The notes beneath the pieces were generated by a model. The model worked only from the letters and a program-made list of their open reading frames with translations. It was not told where the DNA came from and did not search any database. From Streptomyces albipurpureus (lineage in GTDB: Bacteria; Actinomycetota; Actinomycetes; Streptomycetales; Streptomycetaceae), in assembly GCF_023701525.1 (NCBI RefSeq), contig NZ_JAMQAW010000023.1:62001-126000 (forward strand): 64,000 nucleotides of DNA, in the 5' to 3' direction. This document shows, one piece after another, positions 32,863 to 42,240 of this stretch (positions are counted from its first letter, which is position 1; each line of letters starts with the position of its first letter). The position numbers were made by a program, and so were the translations under genes.

Positions 32863-33999
32863 TCATCTCTCGTACGGATCGGCGTACGGCTCCAGACTCT
32901 GCCGTACCTCAGCGTTCGCCGCCGCCATGCGCGGCCCGGATGCGTAGTAGCGGGCGCGTGCCTTGCCGTGGGGGGTCAGCCAGCCCAGTCGGACCAGTTC
33001 GCGGATGTCGCGGATGGCCTGCTGGTCGGAGAGTTCCGCGTCCTGTTGGTAGACCGTGCGCCGGACCTTGGAGCCCCAGAAAGCCGGCAGCAGCGCGTAG
33101 ACGACCCGTTCGTCCAGGCCGCTGGCGGCGGTGGTCTCTCCCAGGTGAACCCATGCACGGGAGAGGAGATCAGTGCGGCGCTGGGCCTGTTGGGCCTGGC
33201 GGTGGTGGGCTTCCAAGCAGAAACGAATCCAGGGGTGGGTATCCATCTGTGGGGTCCACCGAGGGCCGCCCACCTGCTGGAGGACGCGGTAGTAGCCATA
33301 GGTGTTCTGGCCCCGCCCCAGCCACTCCTCGATGGATGAGAACTCCGGTGGCATCAGCGCCTCACGCGCGAACACCAGTGTCGAGAGGGCACGGGACATA
33401 CGCCCGTTGCCGTCCTTCCAGGGATGGATATTGACCAGATTCAGATGGGCCATCGAGGCCCTGACATGCACCGGAGCAGCTAGCTCACCCTCGTTGAGCC
33501 ACTCGATCAGCTCAGCAGTCAGAGCGGGGACCTGCTCATGGGCGGGCGCGGTGTACGCGGGCACCAGGGGGTCGTCCGGGCTGGTGACGAAGACCGGTCC
33601 ATCGCGCCAGCGGCCGGGGCGCTTGTTCAGATGGTGGCCCTGGAGCATGAAGTGGAGACCGTTGAGGAGGCCGGCGTCATAGCGGAAGTCCTCCGCTGCG
33701 TCGGCGAGGGCCTGGATGTAGGTCATGGCCCGCTGGTAGCCCTCCAGCTCGACCCGCGTGCGGTCGGCCGTCTCCAAAGGCTCCTCCCCCGCCATGAGCG
33801 CTTCCACATCGTCCACCGTCGCCGCATAGCCCTCGATGGTGTTCGACCCCGCGATCGCTCGCGCGGTGAGATTCCGCCGGAGTTGGGCTAGCCAGGGGGG
33901 TTTGGCGTTGAGGGCAAGCAGCAGTCGCTCACGCATCTCCGCGAGCTCGGAGAGCACGCGGAGATCGTCGGCGTCGAGGGAGGGCGTCTCGTACAGCAT
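32863..33999 (-). CDS. Fic-family protein (predicted AMP/NMP-transferase)
   Basis: 378 residues. An N-terminal helical Fic_N-like region contains TARAIAGSNTIEGYAATVDDVEALMAGE, whose SNTIEG segment resembles the inhibitory helix motif (S/T)xxxE(G/N) of self-inhibited class II Fic proteins. The catalytic motif is HPWKDGNGRMSRALSTLVF near residue 207, matching HxFx(D/E)GNGRxxR. A winged-helix-like C-terminal domain follows (QQAIRDIRELVRLGWLTPHGKARARYY). Such proteins transfer AMP to a hydroxyl side chain of a target protein. No separate antitoxin gene is adjacent, in keeping with the internal inhibitory helix. It lies at the right end of the island between hutI and hutF. Confidence 0.9.
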   Translation of the reverse strand: MLYETPSLDADDLRVLSELAEMRERLLLALNAKPPWLAQLRRNLTARAIAGSNTIEGYAATVDDVEALMAGEEPLETADRTRVELEGYQRAMTYIQALADAAEDFRYDAGLLNGLHFMLQGHHLNKRPGRWRDGPVFVTSPDDPLVPAYTAPAHEQVPALTAELIEWLNEGELAAPVHVRASMAHLNLVNIHPWKDGNGRMSRALSTLVFAREALMPPEFSSIEEWLGRGQNTYGYYRVLQQVGGPRWTPQMDTHPWIRFCLEAHHRQAQQAQRRTDLLSRAWVHLGETTAASGLDERVVYALLPAFWGSKVRRTVYQQDAELSDQQAIRDIRELVRLGWLTPHGKARARYYASGPRMAAANAEVRQSLEPYADPYER

Positions 34000-34059
34000 G
34001 GCTCGATGACACGACGGCAGGATGCGGCTGTCAAAAGGCCGTCACCGTGGGAAGTCCAA

Positions 34060-35415
34060 CTACCCCCACACCCCCTCGATCGCCTCCCCCAGCGCCCCCG
34101 CCACATCCGGGATCAGCGCGTGTTCCCCGCCCCGCACAATGCGGCGACCGCCCACCACCACATCCGTTACGTCCGCCGCCGTCCCGGCGAACACCACGGC
34201 TTCCGCCGCCATCCGGCGCGGGGTGCCGGCCGTGCGGACCGAGTTCAGGGCGATGGTGGTGAAGTCGGCGAAGGCGCCCGTTTCCAGGGCGCCGGATTCG
34301 GGCCAGCCGAGGGCGTTGTGGCCGTCGGCGGTGGCTGCGCGCAGCAGGGCCGCGATGGTCCAGTGGCCGCGGGCCTGGGTGCGCAGGCGTTCGTTGAGTT
34401 CCATGGCGCGGGCCTCTTCGAGGAGGTCGATCACGGCATGGCTGTCGCTGCCGAGCGAGAGCGGGGAGCCCGCGCGCTGGAGGGTGAGGGCCGGGCCGAT
34501 GCCGTCCGCCAGGTCGCGTTCGGTGGTGGGGCACATACAGATGCCGGTGGCCGCGCCGCCCAGGATCGCGATGTCCTCGTCGGTGAGATGGGTGGCGTGG
34601 ACGGCGGTGACCGTGGGCTTGAAGAAGCCCGCGTCGGCCAGGAGGCGGGTGGGGGTGCGGCCGTGGACGGCGAGGCAGGCCTCGTTCTCCGCGGGTTGCT
34701 CGGAGAGATGGACATGGACGGGGACACCGTCGGTGCGGGCCGCGAAGTCCTCGTAGCCGTCCCGGTCGGAGACGGCGCGTACGGAGTGGATCGCCGCTCC
34801 GATCCGTACGTGGTCGCTCTCCCGCAGCCGGCTCCAGCGGTCGTGCCAGGCATCGATCGTGCCGTCGCCGAAGCGCAGCTGGGGGCCTTGCAGCGGCTGG
34901 TAGCCGTCGCGGGTGAGACCGCCGTGGAGATAGACGGTGTCCAGGAGGGTGATGCGGATGCCCGCTTCGGCGGCTGCCGCGATCAGGGCCTCGCCCATCG
35001 CGTTGGGGTCGGCGTAGCGGACGCCTTCGGGGCCGTGGTGGAGGTAGTGGAACTCGCCCACGGCCGTCACCCCGGCCAGTGCCATCTCCGCGTAGACGGC
35101 CCTGGCGAGGGTGAAGTAGTTGTCGGGGGTGAGGTGGTGGACGGCCGCGTACATCATTTCGCGCCAGGTCCAGAAGGACCCGCCGCCGACCTGGACCCGG
35201 CCGCGCAGGGCCCGGTGGAAGGCGTGGGAGTGGGTGTTTGCCAGGCCCGGGATGGTCAGGCCGCGCAGTACCTCGGCTCCGGGCGGTGGGGTGTCGATGC
35301 CCGGGTGGACGGCTGTGATGCGGCCTTCGGCGACCTCCAGTACGACGCCTTGTTCGGTGTAGGCGCCGAGCCAGGCGTGTTCGGCCCAGTACACGATGCT
35401 CGGTGTCAGCGGCAC
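34060..35415 (-). CDS. hutF: Formimidoylglutamate deiminase
   Basis: 451 residues from a GTG at 35415. It is an amidohydrolase with LTIPGLANTHSHAFHRALRG (metal HxH and HutF-typical HAFHRALRG), FHYLHHGPEGVRYADPN, VHVHLSEQPAENEACLAVHG, AVHATHLTDEDIAILGGAATGICMCPTTERDLADGI and LSLGSDSHAVIDLLEEAR. It converts N-formimidoyl-L-glutamate to N-formyl-L-glutamate plus ammonia. The start overlaps the end of the M20 hydrolase gene by ten bases, so hutU, the M20 gene and hutF form one transcript. Confidence 0.92.
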   Translation of the reverse strand: MPLTPSIVYWAEHAWLGAYTEQGVVLEVAEGRITAVHPGIDTPPPGAEVLRGLTIPGLANTHSHAFHRALRGRVQVGGGSFWTWREMMYAAVHHLTPDNYFTLARAVYAEMALAGVTAVGEFHYLHHGPEGVRYADPNAMGEALIAAAAEAGIRITLLDTVYLHGGLTRDGYQPLQGPQLRFGDGTIDAWHDRWSRLRESDHVRIGAAIHSVRAVSDRDGYEDFAARTDGVPVHVHLSEQPAENEACLAVHGRTPTRLLADAGFFKPTVTAVHATHLTDEDIAILGGAATGICMCPTTERDLADGIGPALTLQRAGSPLSLGSDSHAVIDLLEEARAMELNERLRTQARGHWTIAALLRAATADGHNALGWPESGALETGAFADFTTIALNSVRTAGTPRRMAAEAVVFAGTAADVTDVVVGGRRIVRGGEHALIPDVAGALGEAIEGVWG

Positions 35416-36629
35416 GCGAGACCTTCCAGTACGTCGGCGAGTGCGAGGACCCCGGCCGTGCAGTCGTCCTCGGCCGCGTTCTCGGCCGGGGAGTGGGAGA
35501 CGCCGGTGGGGTTGCGTACGAACAGCATGGCGGTCGGTACGGCCGCGGAGAGGATTCCGGCGTCGTGTCCCGCGCCTGTACCGAGAATGGGTGCCTGACC
35601 GCCCAGCAGCCGGTTGATCTCGTCTCGTAGCGCGTGCTCGAACTCCACCACCGGGGTGAAGGACTCCTGTACGACGGTGAGGTCGACACCGTCCCGTTCG
35701 GCGCGCTCGCGCGCGGCCCGCTCGACCTCGGCGAGGACGGTGTCGAGCGCGGACTGGTCGGCGGCCCGGGAGTCCAGCCAGCCGCGGACCAGGGAGGGGA
35801 TCGCGTTGACGCCGTTGGGTTCGACGGAGACCTTGCCGAAGGTGGCGACCGCGCCCGCGAGCTCGGCGGCTCGGCGGGCGGCGAGGACGGTTTCCGCGTA
35901 TGTCAGCATCGGGTCGCGGCGGTCGATCAGCCGGGTGGTGCCCGCGTGGTTGGCCTCGCCCCGGAAGTCGAAGCGCCAGCGGCCGTGCGGCCAGATGGCG
36001 CTGGCGATGCCGACCGCGTCCCCGGTGAGATCGAGCGCCCGGCCCTGCTCCACATGGAGTTCGACATAGGCGCCGACGCGGGCGAGCCGTTCCCGGTCGG
36101 GGCCGATGTGCTCGGGGTCGTATCCGGCGTTCTCCATGGCCTGCGGCAGGCTGATGCCGTCGGCGTCCGTCAGGGCGTACGCCTGCTCCCGGCTGAGGAG
36201 TCCCGCGGTGAGTCGGGAGCCTACGCAGGCGAGACCGAAGCGGGCGCCCTCCTCGTCGCCGAAGTTGGTGATGGCGAGCGGGCGGGTGAACTCCACTCCC
36301 CTGCTGCGGAGTTCATCGAGTGCGGCGAAGGCCGAGACCACTCCGAGCGGGCCGTCGAAGGCGCCGCCGTCGGGGACCGAGTCCAGGTGGGAGCCGGTGA
36401 CCACCGCATCGCCCGCGGTGGGGTCGCCGAGCCAGGCCCACTGGTTGCCGTTGTGATCGCTCTCGTAGTGCAGTCCGCGCGCTTGGGCCTGCTCCTGGAA
36501 CCAGGTGCGGCAGTCCGCGTCGGCGCCGGTCCAGGCGTAGCGACGGTAGCCGCCGCTGCCCTGGTCGCGGCCGATGGGGGCGAGCTCCGTCCACATGGTG
36601 TGGAAGGAGCTGGGCGCGGTGGTGATCAC
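35406..36629 (-). CDS. M20-family amidohydrolase (allantoate/N-carbamoyl-amino-acid hydrolase type)
   Basis: 407 residues with the M20 metal-binding pattern: VTGSHLDSVPDGGAFDGPLGV (HxD plus D), TNFGDEEGARFGLACVGSRL (EE), VELHVEQGRAL (H) and GAGHDAGILSAAVPTAMLFV (H). Annotated relatives act on allantoate or N-carbamoyl/N-formyl amino acids. It overlaps hutU by ATGA and hutF by ten bases, so it is a built-in part of the histidine pathway. That position fits the missing step, hydrolysis of N-formylglutamate to glutamate and formate, although no HutG-type deformylase is present. That function is inferred. Confidence 0.85.
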   Translation of the reverse strand: MITTAPSSFHTMWTELAPIGRDQGSGGYRRYAWTGADADCRTWFQEQAQARGLHYESDHNGNQWAWLGDPTAGDAVVTGSHLDSVPDGGAFDGPLGVVSAFAALDELRSRGVEFTRPLAITNFGDEEGARFGLACVGSRLTAGLLSREQAYALTDADGISLPQAMENAGYDPEHIGPDRERLARVGAYVELHVEQGRALDLTGDAVGIASAIWPHGRWRFDFRGEANHAGTTRLIDRRDPMLTYAETVLAARRAAELAGAVATFGKVSVEPNGVNAIPSLVRGWLDSRAADQSALDTVLAEVERAARERAERDGVDLTVVQESFTPVVEFEHALRDEINRLLGGQAPILGTGAGHDAGILSAAVPTAMLFVRNPTGVSHSPAENAAEDDCTAGVLALADVLEGLACR

Positions 36630-38338
36630 TCGCCCTCCTGCATGGGGATACGGACTCCGCGCGCCTCGGCGACCGCTTCCGCACTGTCGTAGCCGGCGTC
36701 GACATGGCGGATGACACCCATCCCGGGGTCATTGGTGAGCACCCGGCGGACCTTCTCACCGGCGAGCGCGGTGCCATCGGCGACCGTGACCTGACCGGCG
36801 TGGATGGAGCGGCCCATGCCGACTCCGCCGCCGTGGTGGATGGAGACCCAGGACGCGCCGGACGCCACATTGACCATGGCGTTGAGCAGGGGCCAGTCGG
36901 CGATCGCGTCGGAGCCGTCGAGCATCGCCTCGGTCTCGCGGTAGGGGGAGGCCACCGAGCCGCAGTCGAGGTGGTCGCGGCCGATGGCCAGCGGCGCTGC
37001 CAGTTCGCCGCTGGCGACCATGTCGTTGAAGCGCTCGCCCGCGCGGTCGCGTTCGCCGTAGCCGAGCCAGCAGATACGGGCGGGCAAACCCTGGAACTGG
37101 ACGCGTTCGCCCGCGAGGTTGATCCAGCGGCGCAGCGACTCGTTCTCGGGGAAGAGGTCGAGCATCGCCCGGTCGGTCTTGGCGATGTCGGCCGGGTCAC
37201 CGGAGAGCGCGGCCCAGCGGAAGGGGCCCTTGCCCTCGGTGAACAGCGGACGGATATACGCGGGGACGAAGCCGGGAAAGGCGAAAGCCCGGTCGTAGCC
37301 GGCGAGCTGGGCCTCGCCGCGGATGGAGTTGCCGTAGTCGAAGACCTCGGCGCCCGCGTCCATGAAGCCGACCATGGCTTCGACATGGCGGGCCATCGAC
37401 TCCCGGGCCCTGAGGGTGAAGTCGGCGGGCTTCTCGGCCGCGTAGGACGCCATCTCGTCGAAGGGGACGCCGAGAGGGAGATAGGCCAGCGGGTCGTGGG
37501 CCGAGGTCTGGTCGGTGACGATATCGATCGGGGCGCCCATGGCGAGCAGCCGCGGAAGCAGTTCGGCGGCGTTGCCGAGCACCCCGATGGAGAGGGGGCG
37601 GCGGGCGTCGCGGGCCTCGGTGGCCAGCTGGAGCGCGTGGTCCAGGGAGTCGGCGCGGACGTCGAGATAGCGGTGCTCGATCCTGCGTTCGATGGCGCGC
37701 GGGTCGCAGTCGATACAGATCGCCACACCGTCGTTCATGGTGACGGCGAGCGGCTGGGCTCCGCCCATGCCGCCGAGTCCTGCGGTGAGGGTGATGGTGC
37801 CGGCCAGGGTGCCGCCGAAGCGCTTGGCGGCGACCGCGGCGAAGGTCTCATAGGTGCCCTGGAGGATGCCCTGGGTGCCGATGTAGATCCAGGAGCCGGC
37901 CGTCATCTGCCCGTACATGGTCAGACCGAGGGCTTCGAGGCGGCGGAACTCCTCCCAGTTCGCCCAGTCGCCGACCAGATTGGAGTTGGCGATCAGCACC
38001 CGCGGGGCCCACTCATGGGTCTGCATCACACCGACGGGCCGGCCGGACTGGACGAGCATCGTCTCGTCCTGCTTGAGGGTTTGCAGAGTGCGAACCATGG
38101 CGTCGTAGCTGCGCCAGTCGCGGGCGGCCTTGCCGGTGCCGCCGTAGACGACGAGTTGGTCAGGGTGCTCGGCGACCTCGGGGTCGAGATTGTTCTGAAG
38201 CATCCGGAGGGCGGCTTCCTGCTGCCAGCCCAGGGTGTTCAGCTTGGTGCCGCGAGGAGCGCGTACGGGACGAGCGCCCGGCATCGGCTGCGCTGACCGC
38301 GCCGGCTGCGACGATCCTGGCGTTGCGGGTCCTGACAT
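36626..38338 (-). CDS. hutU: Urocanate hydratase
   Basis: 570 residues from an ATG at 38338 with AGGAGG seven bases upstream (the open frame runs 17 codons further). Urocanase features: LNTLGWQQEAALRMLQNNLD, DQLVVYGGTGKAARDW, the NAD-binding TLTAGLGGMGGAQPLAV, and near the C-terminus GLPARICWLGYGERD and IHHGGGVGMGRSIHAGQ. It converts urocanate to 4-imidazolone-5-propionate in the cytoplasm with NAD as electrophile. First gene of the hutU-M20-hutF operon. Divergent from the decarboxylase-like gene; about 120 bases lie between them. Confidence 0.96.
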   Translation of the reverse strand: MSGPATPGSSQPARSAQPMPGARPVRAPRGTKLNTLGWQQEAALRMLQNNLDPEVAEHPDQLVVYGGTGKAARDWRSYDAMVRTLQTLKQDETMLVQSGRPVGVMQTHEWAPRVLIANSNLVGDWANWEEFRRLEALGLTMYGQMTAGSWIYIGTQGILQGTYETFAAVAAKRFGGTLAGTITLTAGLGGMGGAQPLAVTMNDGVAICIDCDPRAIERRIEHRYLDVRADSLDHALQLATEARDARRPLSIGVLGNAAELLPRLLAMGAPIDIVTDQTSAHDPLAYLPLGVPFDEMASYAAEKPADFTLRARESMARHVEAMVGFMDAGAEVFDYGNSIRGEAQLAGYDRAFAFPGFVPAYIRPLFTEGKGPFRWAALSGDPADIAKTDRAMLDLFPENESLRRWINLAGERVQFQGLPARICWLGYGERDRAGERFNDMVASGELAAPLAIGRDHLDCGSVASPYRETEAMLDGSDAIADWPLLNAMVNVASGASWVSIHHGGGVGMGRSIHAGQVTVADGTALAGEKVRRVLTNDPGMGVIRHVDAGYDSAEAVAEARGVRIPMQEGE

Positions 38339-38457
38339 CGGGCAAGCCTCCTCATGGCCGTGACGACCACTGTTGAGTTCGATATTCACATCCTGACTAC
38401 ATGAATAGCTCTAGTCAACAGATGCGTAGGGACCTACCCGGATGATTGGCTACTGCA

Positions 38458-39783
38458 ATGACTGCCGACCGTCGCAACCACGCCGTACGAGCCGCCGTCG
38501 AACAGGGGCTTCTCACCGAGGAGCAGCCGGTGGCCGCCCTCCTCGACATCGCCGGCATCCGCGCCTCAGCCGCCGCGCTGCGCGGCGCGTTCGCCGACGT
38601 CACCGACGCCCCCGTACTGCACGCCTTCGCCGTGAAGGCCGCTCCCCTGGTTCCCGTGCTGGCACTGCTGAACGACGAAGGCATCGGCGCGGAGGTGGCG
38701 AGCCCCGGCGAACTGGCACTGGCCCAGGCGGCCGGGATACCCGCCGACCGGACCGTCCTCGACTCGCCCGCCAAGACCCTGGCCGAACTGAGCGAGGCAC
38801 TCACCCTGGGCATCGCGGTCAACGCCGACAACCCCCAGGAGCTGGCCCGACTGGACGAGCTCACCGCGGGCGGCACGTCGTCGCCGCTGGGGATCAGGGT
38901 CAACCCGCAGATCGGCGGCGGTTCGATCGGCGCGCTGTCGACCGCCACCGCCACCTCCAAGTTCGGTGTGGCACTCCGGGACGAGGGCGCCCGCAAAACG
39001 GTCGTGCGGGCCTATCTCGACCGCCCCTGGTTGACCCGGCTGCACACCCACTCCGGCTCCCAGGGCATACCGCTGGCCCGGATGGTCGAGGGCGTACGGG
39101 AGGTGTACGAACTCGCGCAGGAGATCAACGCGGCGGCGGGAAGCCAGCAGGTCACCACCATCGACATCGGGGGCGGGCTGCCGGTCAACTTCGACTCCGA
39201 GGAGACGGCACCGACCTACGCCGAGTACGCGGCGCTGCTGAAGGAGCAGGTGCCGGGGCTGCTGGATGGACGCTATGGACTGGTGACGGAGTTCGGCAGG
39301 TCCCTGCTGGCCAAGAACGGGTTCTTCCTGGCCCGGGTGGAGTACACCAAGACGTCCGGCTCCCGGCCGATCGCGGTCACTCACGCGGGGGTGCAGGTGG
39401 CGACCCGTACGGTCTACGACCCGGAGTCCTGGCCGCTGCGGATCGCCGCGTACGACGGACAGGGGCGGCCCAAGGCGGGTGAGCCAGTGGTTCAGGACGT
39501 GGCCGGGCCGGCCTGTTTCGCGGGCGATCTACTGGCTCAGGGGCGGGCGCTACCGCTGCTGGAGCAGGGCGATGTGGTCGCCGCCCTGGACACGGGTGCG
39601 TACTACTTCTCCAACCACTACGGCTACAACAGCCTGCCCCGGGTGGGGGTGCACGGATACGCGGTGACCGACGGCACTGACGGCACCGACGGAGGGGTGC
39701 GGTTCTCACTGGTACGGGCTCCGCAGACCACGGCGGAGATCGTGGCGGAGTCGGGCGGCGGGCTGGCCAGGTCGCTGCTGTAG
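38458..39783 (+). CDS. Diaminopimelate-decarboxylase-like PLP enzyme (LysA/group IV decarboxylase fold)
   Basis: 441 residues from the ATG at 38458 (a TTG 12 bases upstream is possible). The barrel domain has the Schiff-base lysine in APVLHAFAVKAAPLVPVL, then GIGAEVASPGELALAQAAGI, TSKFGVALRD, LHTHSGSQGIPLARM and TIDIGGGLPVNFD (PLP-phosphate glycine loop). The C-terminal domain has the cysteine-containing DVAGPACFAGDLLAQG (equivalent of GPxCExxD) and GAYYFSNHYGYNS. True meso-DAP decarboxylases differ in the residues around these motifs, so this is probably a specialised relative. Divergent from hutU. Confidence 0.85.
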   Translation: MTADRRNHAVRAAVEQGLLTEEQPVAALLDIAGIRASAAALRGAFADVTDAPVLHAFAVKAAPLVPVLALLNDEGIGAEVASPGELALAQAAGIPADRTVLDSPAKTLAELSEALTLGIAVNADNPQELARLDELTAGGTSSPLGIRVNPQIGGGSIGALSTATATSKFGVALRDEGARKTVVRAYLDRPWLTRLHTHSGSQGIPLARMVEGVREVYELAQEINAAAGSQQVTTIDIGGGLPVNFDSEETAPTYAEYAALLKEQVPGLLDGRYGLVTEFGRSLLAKNGFFLARVEYTKTSGSRPIAVTHAGVQVATRTVYDPESWPLRIAAYDGQGRPKAGEPVVQDVAGPACFAGDLLAQGRALPLLEQGDVVAALDTGAYYFSNHYGYNSLPRVGVHGYAVTDGTDGTDGGVRFSLVRAPQTTAEIVAESGGGLARSLL

Positions 39784-39928
39784 AGACTGCTGCTGAGGCG
39801 TACGGAGGACGGAACCCGGCGGGCCCCGGCCTGGGGCGCCCGGAGCGGCCGGTTCCAGGCCTGGCCACCCTGGCATCGCACCGCGCGGCCGAGGGGCGGC
39901 TGTCACCGGGGGCTGCTTTCCTGGACTC

Positions 39929-40402
39929 ATGGCGAACAGGAGCGTGGTCGTGGAGCGCCGGATCGCGGCCCCCATCGAGCGGGTCTGGCACGCGCTGACG
40001 GACCTGGAGGGCGCACCCGCACTGCTCAGTGGTGTGGATGCGGTGGAGATGCTGTCCCAAGGACCCTTCGGGGTCGGGACGCGGTGGCGGGAGACCCGGC
40101 GGGTGCTGGGGAAGCAGGCCACCGAGGAAATGTATGTAACGGCCAGCGACGCCCCGTACCGCTATGTGGTGGAGGCCGATTCCCCCGGCGGCGCCCACTA
40201 CGACTCGGAGTTCCTCCTGCGGGAGGTGGGACCCGACGCGACCCAGGTGCGGATGACCTTCACGGCCGTACCGCCCTCGGGGGTGGGCGGGCTGCTGGCC
40301 AAGCTCTTCGGGGGGATCGGCGCCCGAGCGGTCGCCAAAACGATCGCCAAGGACCTGGAAGAGGTGGCATCGGCGGTGGAGAAGGGGCACGGGGGCGCCT
40401 GA
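39929..40402 (+). CDS. SRPBCC/START-like ligand-binding protein
   Basis: 157 residues: RSVVVERRIAAPIERVWHAL at the start, a beta-rich middle (FGVGTRWRETRR, RYVVEADSPGGAHYDSEF) and a long C-terminal helix (AKTIAKDLEEVASAVEKG). This is the polyketide-cyclase/dehydrase-2 pattern of SRPBCC proteins, which bind small hydrophobic molecules. It stands alone; nothing nearby identifies the ligand. Confidence 0.85.
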   Translation: MANRSVVVERRIAAPIERVWHALTDLEGAPALLSGVDAVEMLSQGPFGVGTRWRETRRVLGKQATEEMYVTASDAPYRYVVEADSPGGAHYDSEFLLREVGPDATQVRMTFTAVPPSGVGGLLAKLFGGIGARAVAKTIAKDLEEVASAVEKGHGGA

Positions 40403-40403
40403 G

Positions 40404-40580
40404 CACCACCGGAGCGCCATACGGATCAGGGGCTCGAACCGCGAGTTCACCGCCAGTGGACGGTTGAGCACCACCCGGGCGCCATACGGTCGGGGGCCCG
40501 GGTCGCGAGTTACACCGCCAGTGGACGCTTGAAGTCCACACGGTCGGAGGCGGCCAGTTCGCGGGTTCACCGCCAGTGGT
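40404..40580. repeat. Degenerate tandem repeat, about 66 bp, two and a half copies
   Basis: Blocks starting at about 40404 and 40470 share GCACCACC, GCGCCATACGG, CGCGAGTT and CACCGCCAGTGGACG. A third partial block retains GAAGTCCACACGGTCGG and CACCGCCAGTGG. It fills the intergenic gap of 385 bases between the SRPBCC gene and the permease gene, where I see no other gene. Confidence 0.75.
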
Positions 40581-40786
40581 GCGCGATCGAGGCTCCCCCC
40601 AGCCCAAAGACTGTTCAGAGCCATCATCACGGGCTGCGTTTCGGGCAGTTGGCAAGCCATGGATCCCGCCCGTGCGCCCATGATCGGAGTACAGAACGAA
40701 CGCACTAACTGCACATCCCCCAGGCATCAGCCACGCCTGAGGGGGCAGGCCTCCTCCCACACCGCACCTGAAGATCGGGAGAGGCC

Positions 40787-42157
40787 ATGACCACAGCATC
40801 CGAAACCGCCAGAGCCGCCGAGGCTCCGGACGGCGACGGTCCGCTGAAGCGGGCCATCGGGCCGAAGTTGCTGATCCTGTTTGTGATCGGCGACATCCTC
40901 GGTACCGGTATCTACGCCACGACGGGCAAGGTCGCGGGCAAAGTCGGCGGCGCCCTGTGGCTGCCGTTCGTCATCGGCTTCCTTGTCGCCGTCCTCACCG
41001 CGGCCTCCTACGTCGAACTGGTCGGCAAGTACCCCAAAGCGGCCGGCGCGGCCCTCTACACCCAGAAGGCGTTCAAGGTCCCCTTTGTGACCTTCATCGT
41101 GGCCTTCCTGGTGATGTGTTCGGGACTGGCATCCGCCAGTGCCGCGGCCCGCGCCTTCAGCGGTGACTACTTCCTGGAGTTCACCGACGCCGTCCCGGCC
41201 ACCCTCATCGCGATCCTGTTCATCCTGGTCCTGGCCGCGCTCAATCTGCGCGGTGTCTCGGAGTCGGTGAAGGCCAATGTGGTGCTGACGATCGTGGAGT
41301 TGAGCGGTCTCGCGATCATTCTCGGCATCGGCGCGTGGGCGGTTCTCTCCGGCGATGGAGACGCCTCCCGACTCACCGAGTTCGAAGCCAGTGGCACCGG
41401 ATACGCCCTGATCACCAGCGTGTTGGGAGCCACCGCCCTGGGGTTCTTCGCCTTCGTCGGCTTTGAGGACTCCGTCAACATGGCCGAGGAGACCAAGGAC
41501 CCGGTCCGCACCTTCCCCAAGGCAATCTTCATCGGCGTCGCCGTCACCGGAACCATCTACGTCCTGGTGGCCCTGGTCTCCTCGCTCCTCGTCGACCATC
41601 GCACCCTGGCGGGCTCAAGCGGCCCGCTGCTGGAAGTGGTCAAGGCCGGCGGAGTCGACTTCCCGCCGAAACTCTTCGCGCTGATCGCCCTATTCGCGGT
41701 CACCAACTCCGCGCTCATCAACATCATGATGGCTTCGCGACTCTGCTACGGCCTGGCCAATGAGCGCATCCTGCCGCGCGTCATGGGCAAGGTGCTGCCG
41801 GGCCGATGCACCCCCGTCGTGGGGATCGCGTTTGTGTCGGTGCTCGCGATCGGCCTGGTGACCACGGGCGAGATCGAGGGGCTCAGCGACACCACGGCCT
41901 TCCTACTGCTCTGTGTCTTCGCAGTCGTCAACATCGCGGTGCTGGTGCTGCGTCGAGACCCGGTGGCGCACAAACACTTCCGTGCGCCCACGGCTCTGCC
42001 CGTGCTCGGTGCGATCACCGCCCTGATCCTGGCCAGCCCGCTGGCCGACCGAGATGTCGAGGTCTACATCCGGGCGGGCGTGCTGCTGGCGATCGGCATC
42101 GCCCTCTGGGCGGTCAACAAGGCCGTACTGAAGACACGCGGCGAGGAGCGGGCCTGA
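40787..42157 (+). CDS. APC-superfamily amino acid permease
   Basis: 456 residues with 12 predicted membrane helices. The first-helix glycine motif is present (LFVIGDILGTGIYATTG, the substrate-binding GxGxI pattern), followed by ELVGKYPKAAGAALY, LGFFAFVGFEDSVNMAEETKDPVRTFPKAI (the conserved ETxxP-like loop) and ALINIMMASRLCYGLANE. The family imports amino acids with protons. Its position close to the hut operon makes a histidine or general amino acid substrate plausible, but that is not shown by sequence. GAGAGG precedes the ATG. Confidence 0.92.
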   Translation: MTTASETARAAEAPDGDGPLKRAIGPKLLILFVIGDILGTGIYATTGKVAGKVGGALWLPFVIGFLVAVLTAASYVELVGKYPKAAGAALYTQKAFKVPFVTFIVAFLVMCSGLASASAAARAFSGDYFLEFTDAVPATLIAILFILVLAALNLRGVSESVKANVVLTIVELSGLAIILGIGAWAVLSGDGDASRLTEFEASGTGYALITSVLGATALGFFAFVGFEDSVNMAEETKDPVRTFPKAIFIGVAVTGTIYVLVALVSSLLVDHRTLAGSSGPLLEVVKAGGVDFPPKLFALIALFAVTNSALINIMMASRLCYGLANERILPRVMGKVLPGRCTPVVGIAFVSVLAIGLVTTGEIEGLSDTTAFLLLCVFAVVNIAVLVLRRDPVAHKHFRAPTALPVLGAITALILASPLADRDVEVYIRAGVLLAIGIALWAVNKAVLKTRGEERA

Positions 42158-42240
42158 TCGGTCCTGGAGCTCGGTCGCGAGTCATCGGACGTCGCGCCGG
42201 ACTACGCGGGTGGGCAGCGGCGGATGGCGCACAAGGCTCT

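Noticed and set aside
36704..38296. Long forward-strand open frame of 530 codons opposite hutU
   Set aside because: Antisense shadow of a clear urocanate hydratase gene, a common effect of high GC.
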